Part shown: piece by piece, positions 58,837 to 64,000 of the stretch
How positions within the stretch are numbered: position 1 is the first letter of the stretch
How the letters are laid out: each line of letters opens with the position of its first letter
Source: Bugula neritina
Lineage: Eukaryota > Bryozoa > Gymnolaemata > Cheilostomatida > Bugulidae
Reading direction: 5' to 3'
Length of the DNA: 64,000 nt
NCBI GenBank assembly: GCA_964035545.1
Contig: CAXIUT010000012.1
Span: 1-64,000, forward strand
The notes under the pieces: generated by a model
Database searches by the model: none
Told to the model about the DNA's origin: nothing
Seen by the model: the letters and a program-made list of their open reading frames with translations, nothing else
Program-made: the position numbers and the translations under genes

Positions 58837-59436
58837 TCATTCATCATAGCCTCCCATATGGGCCATAACGCTATAAAAATCTTCAGCGGTGATATATCCG
58901 TCTTGGTCAAAGTCAGTCTTAACGAATATCTTGTCGACCTACTCGTCACTCAAATGTTCTCCCAACTCCTAAGCCACCTTCTTGAACTCCTGAGCTGTGA
59001 TCTTTCCCTAAATATATCACAATTTTACCTTTTTATCGAAATCAAAAGACTTGAAAACATTCTCTATTTCAGCTCTTGAATGTTTTTAACCCAACTTTCC
59101 AGTAGCTAACTGAAGAAAAGCCTCGAAAGTAAGTCCTCCCACCTTTTCAGTATCAAGATCATCAAGTATTTTGTAGACAAATTTGTTAGTTGCTGCAAAA
59201 CCAAGACTAACAAAAGCATTTTTCAACTCAACAGGATCAACTATGCCACTTCCATCACTATCAAAAATATCAAAGGCTCCCTTGATCTCTCGAACCTCTT
59301 CAACAGTCACATTCTCAGATACATAGTCCTCAGCACTGAAGCCTTTCTTGGCCTTATTGGTTTCTGTTCCTTTTTTTTGTTGAGGTTGGTTTTTGTTGTA
59401 AGAAGATGCTCCCCCTTTAGGTTTAGCTACGTTCAT
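58837..59436 (-). CDS. Centrin (EF-hand basal-body protein)
   Basis: 192 aa after one 21-nt intron (59008-59028) that contains an in-frame TGA. A Lys/Gln-rich N-terminal tail (MNVAKPKGGASSYNK) is followed by four EF-hands. EF1 FDIFDSDGSGIVDPVELK and EF4 TDFDQDGYITAEDFYS keep canonical Ca2+-binding loops; EF2 (DDLDTEKVGGLTFEAF) and EF3 (DFDKKGKITAQEF) are altered. Centrins are contractile components of basal bodies and the infraciliary lattice in ciliates. Length is typical with a slightly long tail. I chose Met at 59436 rather than 59463 because the latter adds a hydrophobic stretch unlike centrins. Confidence 0.9.
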
Positions 59437-59591
59437 TAGAACAATATAATAAAGATTTAACAAAAATAAATTCTAATTCCTCCCTTTAGAAATCTTTAAA
59501 AGAGTTAATAGTCTAATATTGAAGGTTTGTGAGTAGGAGAGAGTGAAAAGAAGTATTTTTAAGGTTTATATAATTTCGAATAAAATAAAAG

Positions 59592-60455
59592 ATGAAAGTT
59601 TCAGAGAGTGATTCTAAATCATCTTACTAGAAAATGATTAAACTAAGACACACTCTCAAAGGTAAGCAATAATCAATTAAATAAATCAACCAGCCGCCAT
59701 CAAAAAGTCTTAACTCAACCATCAATAAACTTATTAAAATCAACCATAAAACAAAATAAAAAGAAAAATAAGATCAATAAAGTACCTCTTTGTTTTGGAA
59801 AAGAGTATCTATAGTTGATAGTAATTCAAAATAGCTTCCAAGAGCATTAAATGTTAGTCCATAAAAGCAATCTTTCTCTAAATTTATGACCAGAAATACC
59901 TTTAATATCACCTCCTAAAGACAAAGAACTACTAATATTCAATAAACTAATAAAGACTTAAGAAAAAGATTAAACAATAGTATCAAAGAAACATAGAATA
60001 TGTGTAAAGATTAAATAGTACTCAAAGATATAGATAAAATAGAAATAAAGACTCAAAATAGAATTAAAAATAAATATTAAACTAAAATAAGGAAAAAAAA
60101 ATCAAAAAAATTTGGATTAACTTGTCAAAATTTCAATCAAAAAGATAAATAATAACAAACCTTTATCAATCTCATCTCCAAATATAAATTCTAAAACCTC
60201 AGAAGTTCAGTGTCTAAAGCCCATAATTCATAGTGCTAATAAAATAAATACTGCAACGATAAGATAAATTTATTTATGAATCCTTTTGGCAGCCAAGTAG
60301 ACCTTTTGACTGAATTAAAGAAAAGACCAAGAATAAATAAGACAATGATGAAGATGTAAAATAAGTAAGCAAAGAAACCAGAGAAGATAATTCGTAAAAT
60401 ATCTGTTTTAAGTCCATGGTAGAATTAGACCAAATAATTAAATGAATAATTATGA
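59592..60455 (+). CDS. Hypothetical basic protein
   Basis: 287 aa in one frame from ATG 59592 (MKVSESDSKSSYQKMIK) to TGA 60453-60455, very rich in Lys, Asn, Gln and Ser and with few hydrophobic segments (FMNPFGSQVDLLTELKK near the C-terminus). Probably disordered. No family is recognised. It could be a microtubule-associated or chromatin protein from composition, but there is no motif to support either. Confidence 0.5.
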
Positions 60456-60972
60456 TATTTATCTTATTGATATATTTGAATATTGGTGATAATCATATTT
60501 TTAGAACTGATGAAACGTACCAAATAGACCTTCTTCAGAAACTTTCCGACATAAAACTAAAACGTGTAAAGCTCAGGCTGTAGAGAGTTCTAAGGATAAG
60601 ATCTAAGTACAAAATACTGATAATCTAGAATACTAATCTAGAAAAACTTTCTTCAAAAACAAACAAAAACAATGGCTAGACCAACAAATAGAATAAAAAA
60701 GACAAAGAAAAGAACAAGAAAAACTGGAAAATTAAATGTATCATATCCAGCAAAATTAACTCAACAGAATGAGAGGCATGCTCGAAGATAACTTCCAAAG
60801 AACTAAACATAATATGAATGTTAGTACAACAGAATTCAACAAACAACAAGATCTCTAAAGAAAAATAAAAGAACAAAACATCAAACAAGCTAATCTACAA
60901 TACCAAAAAGAATAAGTTGAGTACTTGAAAACAAGAGGAGCCAAACAAGATTTCTACATGGATGTCAAATGA
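60452..60972 (+). CDS. RIB43A-like microtubule inner protein, N-terminus uncertain
   Basis: The frame ending at TGA 60970-60972 encodes a continuous helix rich in Gln/Lys/Glu with KNKQKQWLDQQIEQKRQRKEQ and LNRMRGMLEDNFQRT, the pattern of RIB43A/RIBC2 proteins (KQWxxQQxxEK...). These lie inside ciliary doublet microtubules at the partition. The 5' part is unresolved: an in-frame TGA at 60511 requires a splice. A 20-nt intron near 60576-60597 (GTGTAAAGCTCAGGCTGTAG or the overlapping GTAAAGCTCAGGCTGTAGAG) would connect it to a frame starting at ATG 60452, but that N-terminus (MIFILLIYL) looks unlike RIB43A. The C-terminal assignment is moderate, the start weak. Confidence 0.5.
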
Positions 60973-61101
60973 TTCCCTTCTAAATCATCTCTCCTATATT
61001 TTTAATATTTAAATGGGCAGAAAAGTTAAGCAAAGAATTAAAAATGGATCATATTTAAACAAAGAATTTAAAATAGTTAATAATTTGTTTAATTATAGAA
61101 G

Positions 61102-61477
61102 ATGCAGTATGTTGCCGCTCTTGCCCTTGCCAGTCTCTCAGAAAAAACTCCTAGTATATGCTTACTTATTCAGCAAAAGAGTCAGTTTTGACCATTCTGA
61201 AAGCTGCAGGCAATGCTGTTGATTAATCACAGGTTGATGCCTTGTTTTCAGCTCTCAAAAATAGAAAAGTTGAAGAAGTAAATTCATGGATATTCAGGTT
61301 ATTAGTAAAGGGTTAGTCAAAGTTTTAGCTCTAACCAAGGATAAGTCTCCTGAAAAGAAAGAAAAGATTGAAAAGAAAGAGATCGAGAAAGAAGATAAAA
61401 AGAAGAGAGAAAAATCACCTTTAGGATCTGCTGAATATTCTGGTCCTGAAGATCTGTTTGATGACATTTTTGCCTGA
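61102..61477 (+). CDS. RPLP2: 60S acidic ribosomal stalk protein P2-like
   Basis: 111 aa after two 20-nt introns (61154-61173, 61278-61297). The N-terminal dimerisation domain matches P2: MQYVAALALASLSEKTPTKES, ILKAAGNAVDQSQVDALFSAL, VEEVISKGLVKV. A highly charged Lys/Glu hinge follows (EKKEKIEKKEIEKEDKKKRE) in place of the usual Ala/Pro-rich hinge. The C-terminus is YSGPEDLFDDIFA, unlike the nearly universal DDDMGFGLFD that recruits translation GTPases. Stalk P1/P2 proteins bind P0 on the large subunit. P1 versus P2 is judged from the MxYVAA start (P2-like). Confidence 0.85.
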
Positions 61478-61699
61478 CTCTTAACAATGATCCAATCCCA
61501 TTAGATATCTTTATCTAATAAAAGACTTATTTATAGTTATTGATCAGTTTATAAATTTGGCAACTAATCTAGCCAAAATATTTTTTATTATTATTCCAAG
61601 ACAATGGAACCTCTTTTTCTATTAATTTGACTCTTAAAAGGGTATTAAGGATAAATTGTTATAAATTAAATTAAAATAATATTAATTATTGTGTGATAG

Positions 61700-62553
61700 A
61701 TGAAGGTAGTTCTTAGATAATTTAGTTCAGTATCTCATACCCTACCAACGGAACAACCAAATCAATCGATATTGATGATGACAACCGCTGCAGAATCTTC
61801 TTTGAAAAAAGAATGGGTCAGGAAGTATAGGCAGATTCTCTAGGATAATAGTTCAAAGGATATATCTTCAGAATCAATGGAGGATTTGATGTTGATGGAT
61901 TCGCCATGAAACAAGGAATCTTCAGCAGCCACAGAATCAGATTACTACTCTCACCTGGATCCAAAGGATATCGATGCAAAAGAAAAGGATAAAGAAAAAG
62001 AAGATCAGTTAGAGGATGTATCGTAGGACCTGATATCAAAATGCTCTCACTTACTCTCATCAAAAAAGGGTAAAAAGATATTCCGGGACTTACCGATGAT
62101 GTTAAATCTAGAAGACTTGGACCTAAAAGATCCTCTGGTGTAAGAAAGCTTTATGGTATTGAAAAAACATAAAACTAAAAGACATTGTCCAGTTCATGTG
62201 CTCTTATCAAAAAACACATCATCAGAAGAACCTTCAAAAGCAAGAAGAATCCTAATGCTGCCATGAGACAAAAAGCTCCTAAGATTCAAAGATTAGTGAC
62301 TGAAGCTAGACTAAGAAGAAAAAGAATTCAAAAGAATGATAAAATGAAGAAATGGAGAAGTTCTCTTGCTGAAGCAAAGTAATACAAAGAACTCCATGAC
62401 AAGTGGATGTCCAAGAAGAACAGTGACCTTAAGCAACAAAGAAAAGCATCAAAAGTTGAAGAAAAGCCAGTGAAATAAGTTCCAAAAGTTGTTGCTAAGA
62501 AAGAAGAACCCAAGAAAGTAACCAAAGTAGAAAAACCAAAGGCTAAAAAATGA
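61700..62553 (+). CDS. RPS6: 40S ribosomal protein eS6 (RPS6)
   Basis: 277 aa after one 20-nt intron directly after codon 2 (61706-61725, GTAGTTCTTAGATAATTTAG). Conserved eS6 throughout: [85 protein letters not shown]-type [19 protein letters not shown]. The C-terminal region is basic and ends [13 protein letters not shown]. The RRxS-type phosphorylation cluster of animal and yeast eS6 is not visible. The intron right after the start fits the 5' bias of introns in ribosomal protein genes. Confidence 0.95.
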
Positions 62554-62622
62554 TGTGAATATGTCTAATCATTGAATAAATATCAATTTACCAAACCTAT
62601 ATAATAATCACAAATAATATTA

Positions 62623-63683
62623 ATGGAATCTTTTAAAAAGGTTTTCGAAACTCTCTTTAGCCAGAAAGTATCATGCAATGATAACTTTGACCCATAAATT
62701 GCACACGAGCATATGTATCTATTCAACTATACAGGAGTCAAGAAGAAGACTACTTGCCAGCTCATAACAACTCCAGAAGAAAAGTACCAGGTTTCGAGCG
62801 ACTATTAGAACCAATACTTGGAATTACAGGAGAACATTAATCTATAAAAGGCTTCAAATTCGACATTGCAGTGCCTGTAAGTGAATACTTCCAAGTTTTT
62901 CAGTCATGGGAAATCCCTAACAGCGGTATCAAAGAAGAAGGAAACAGCATGATGCAGGCAATGATGGGTCGTCGCTCTTCTAAGCCGACCTATAACTTTA
63001 CTGCTCAACTAGCAAAAGACATTACTTCTCCATTTTAAGCTCCAGGATTGCTAATGATGGGAAAATTCGATAGCTAGGGTAAAGTTGATAGTATTCTTCT
63101 TAAGAAATTAACAAGAAACCTAAATCTCAAACTAAGTGCTAATTTTATGAGCAGTAAAACAGAAGATGGAGCCTTAGCTGCAGATCTTTAATACTCAGAT
63201 CTCGATTCAGAAGTCAGTTTGAAAGTACAACACCATCCCATGCAAGGTCTTGTTGGATCATGTCAATATATGCAAAGACTTCATAGAAGCATCATGGTTG
63301 GTTTTGATTTCACACAACTTTTCTCACATAAAAAGAGTCTCTTTAGCTATGGATTCAAATACTTTTTGGGAAATCACACTTTATATGCTTCTTCCATCCA
63401 AGGAGGAGCCCAATATCATCTAGGATATGCTATTCCAATTAGAAAAGGCACCAGTTTTGTCAGTCATTACAAATTTGAACAATAACAAGGATCAACAACC
63501 ACAATAGGACTAAAACAGCGAACCTAAGCAGCAGATATAACAGCCACAATAAACTCCAAAGGAAAATTAACAACAGTTTTAGGTATAAAATCATCTCCAT
63601 TAAGTCTAAAACTCAGTGCTGAAGTCGATTACCTTCGAGATAATTATTCTTTCGGCTATGGCATATCTATTGGGCCTCAATGA
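62623..63683 (+). CDS. TOM40-like mitochondrial import pore
   Basis: 346 aa after one 20-nt intron (62715-62734, GTATCTATTCAACTATACAG). An N-terminal helix with VPGFERLLEPILGITGEHQSIKG (about residues 55-80) corresponds to the conserved PG.FE.L element of TOM40. It is followed by alternating beta-strands of a 19-strand porin barrel (GFKFDIAVPVSEYFQVFQSW, KVDSILLKKLTRNLNLKLSAN, GLVGSCQYMQRLHRSIMVGF) ending SFGYGISIGPQ, a typical outer-membrane beta signal. TOM40 is the outer-membrane protein-import channel. VDAC is the alternative, but the N-terminal PGxFE element and RLHRS favour TOM40. Confidence 0.82.
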
Positions 63684-63734
63684 TATCTTAACTTATTTTT
63701 GAAAGAGTAGTAATGATCAAAAGTAAATGAAGAA

Positions 63735-64000
63735 TCAACTCACTATAAAGTATATCATTCCTCCCAACAATATCAACACAACAATAATCACAGTAACTAT
63801 AATAAATATCTTTTTTTTATGTTTCTTTTGATATTATGCTGCCTAATCCAACTAGTTATTAGCCTAAGCAGCATTATAGTGAGCATCTTATAGGTTATGA
63901 CCGATAGCATCGACCATATCTTTTTGTTCTCCTGCTACCATTTCGCCCATATCTTGGATAATACCCTGAATTTGTCGATTTTTAGCCTAAAGCTACTTGA
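63735..64000 (-). CDS. Syntaxin-type SNARE, C-terminal part (cut by window edge)
   Basis: 88 codons up to TGA 63735-63737; the N-terminus lies beyond 64000. The visible part is the second half of a SNARE helix: NRQIQGIIQDMGEMVAGEQK (zero-layer Gln region), then DMVDAIGHNLQDAHYNAAQA, a basic juxtamembrane stretch (KKHKKKI), and a C-terminal transmembrane anchor (FIIVTVIIVVLILLGGMIYF). This is the arrangement of Qa-SNARE syntaxins, which drive membrane fusion. The target membrane cannot be told from this part. Confidence 0.85.

Noticed and set aside
58897-59079. Plus-strand open frame opposite centrin
   Set aside because: The minus strand encodes four EF-hands in phase with an intron; the plus frame is a shadow.

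Overview
The window is macronuclear-type DNA of a ciliate. TAA and TAG read as glutamine throughout and TGA is the only stop. Nine arrays of the (CCCCAA)n/(GGGGTT)n telomere repeat are present. Genes are densely packed and the base composition is AT-rich, about one third GC by eye. With TAR=Gln, almost the whole window resolves into conserved eukaryotic genes. Most of these carry extremely short introns: about 44 distinct introns are needed to keep proteins in frame, and about 39 of them are exactly 20 nt (the rest 19, 21 or 23). I cannot name the species; the code plus G4T2 repeat fits several ciliate lineages.

Layout. 1-82 is a telomere, with a bZIP-type gene running into it. 1.2-19.8 kb: an unresolved gene, a splicing factor (RBM22/Ecm2-like), SFT2, XPC/Rad4, hypothetical genes, meckelin (TMEM67), importin alpha, dynactin p25, exocyst SEC6 and a divergent kinase. 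20-30.6 kb: a P5B ATPase, an ankyrin-bromodomain protein, a perfect 1180-bp tandem duplication carrying a cyclin, an FtsH-like AAA protein without a protease domain, and a hypothetical gene. 30.8-41.2 kb: poly(A) polymerase, isoleucyl-tRNA synthetase, a kelch-phosphatase (PPKL), a membrane protein, an HMG-box protein and a methyltransferase. 41.1-47.15 kb and 47.5-53.55 kb are two near-identical copies of one block (UBE2N, AK8-like, a kinase, a coiled-coil protein, a small basic protein), separated by (GGGGTT)n - 200 N - (CCCCAA)n. 53.5-64 kb: ADA2, a PHD-DDT-PHD protein, centrin, a hypothetical gene, a RIB43A-like protein, ribosomal P2, ribosomal eS6, TOM40 and a syntaxin cut by the window edge.

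Main inference. Every internal array left of the N gap is GGGGTT-oriented (a right-hand chromosome end) and every array right of it is CCCCAA-oriented (a left-hand end). Where the two copies can be compared, arrays replace sequence of the same length (exactly at two sites, within a few bases at a third), and the array at 57341-57409 leaves a 1071-codon frame intact. The best reading is that two macronuclear chromosome ends with several alternative telomere addition sites overlap by about 6 kb. On that view the telomeric reads overwrote the consensus, and the scaffolder joined the capped contigs end to end, so the 6-kb duplication is probably one locus represented twice.

Genes for cilia and basal bodies (meckelin, AK8-like, centrin, RIB43A-like), trafficking (SFT2, SEC6, dynactin p25, syntaxin), chromatin (ADA2, PHD-DDT, bromodomain, HMG) and translation (IleRS, P2, eS6) are interspersed. 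I see no operon-like logic, rRNA, tRNA, transposon or CRISPR array.
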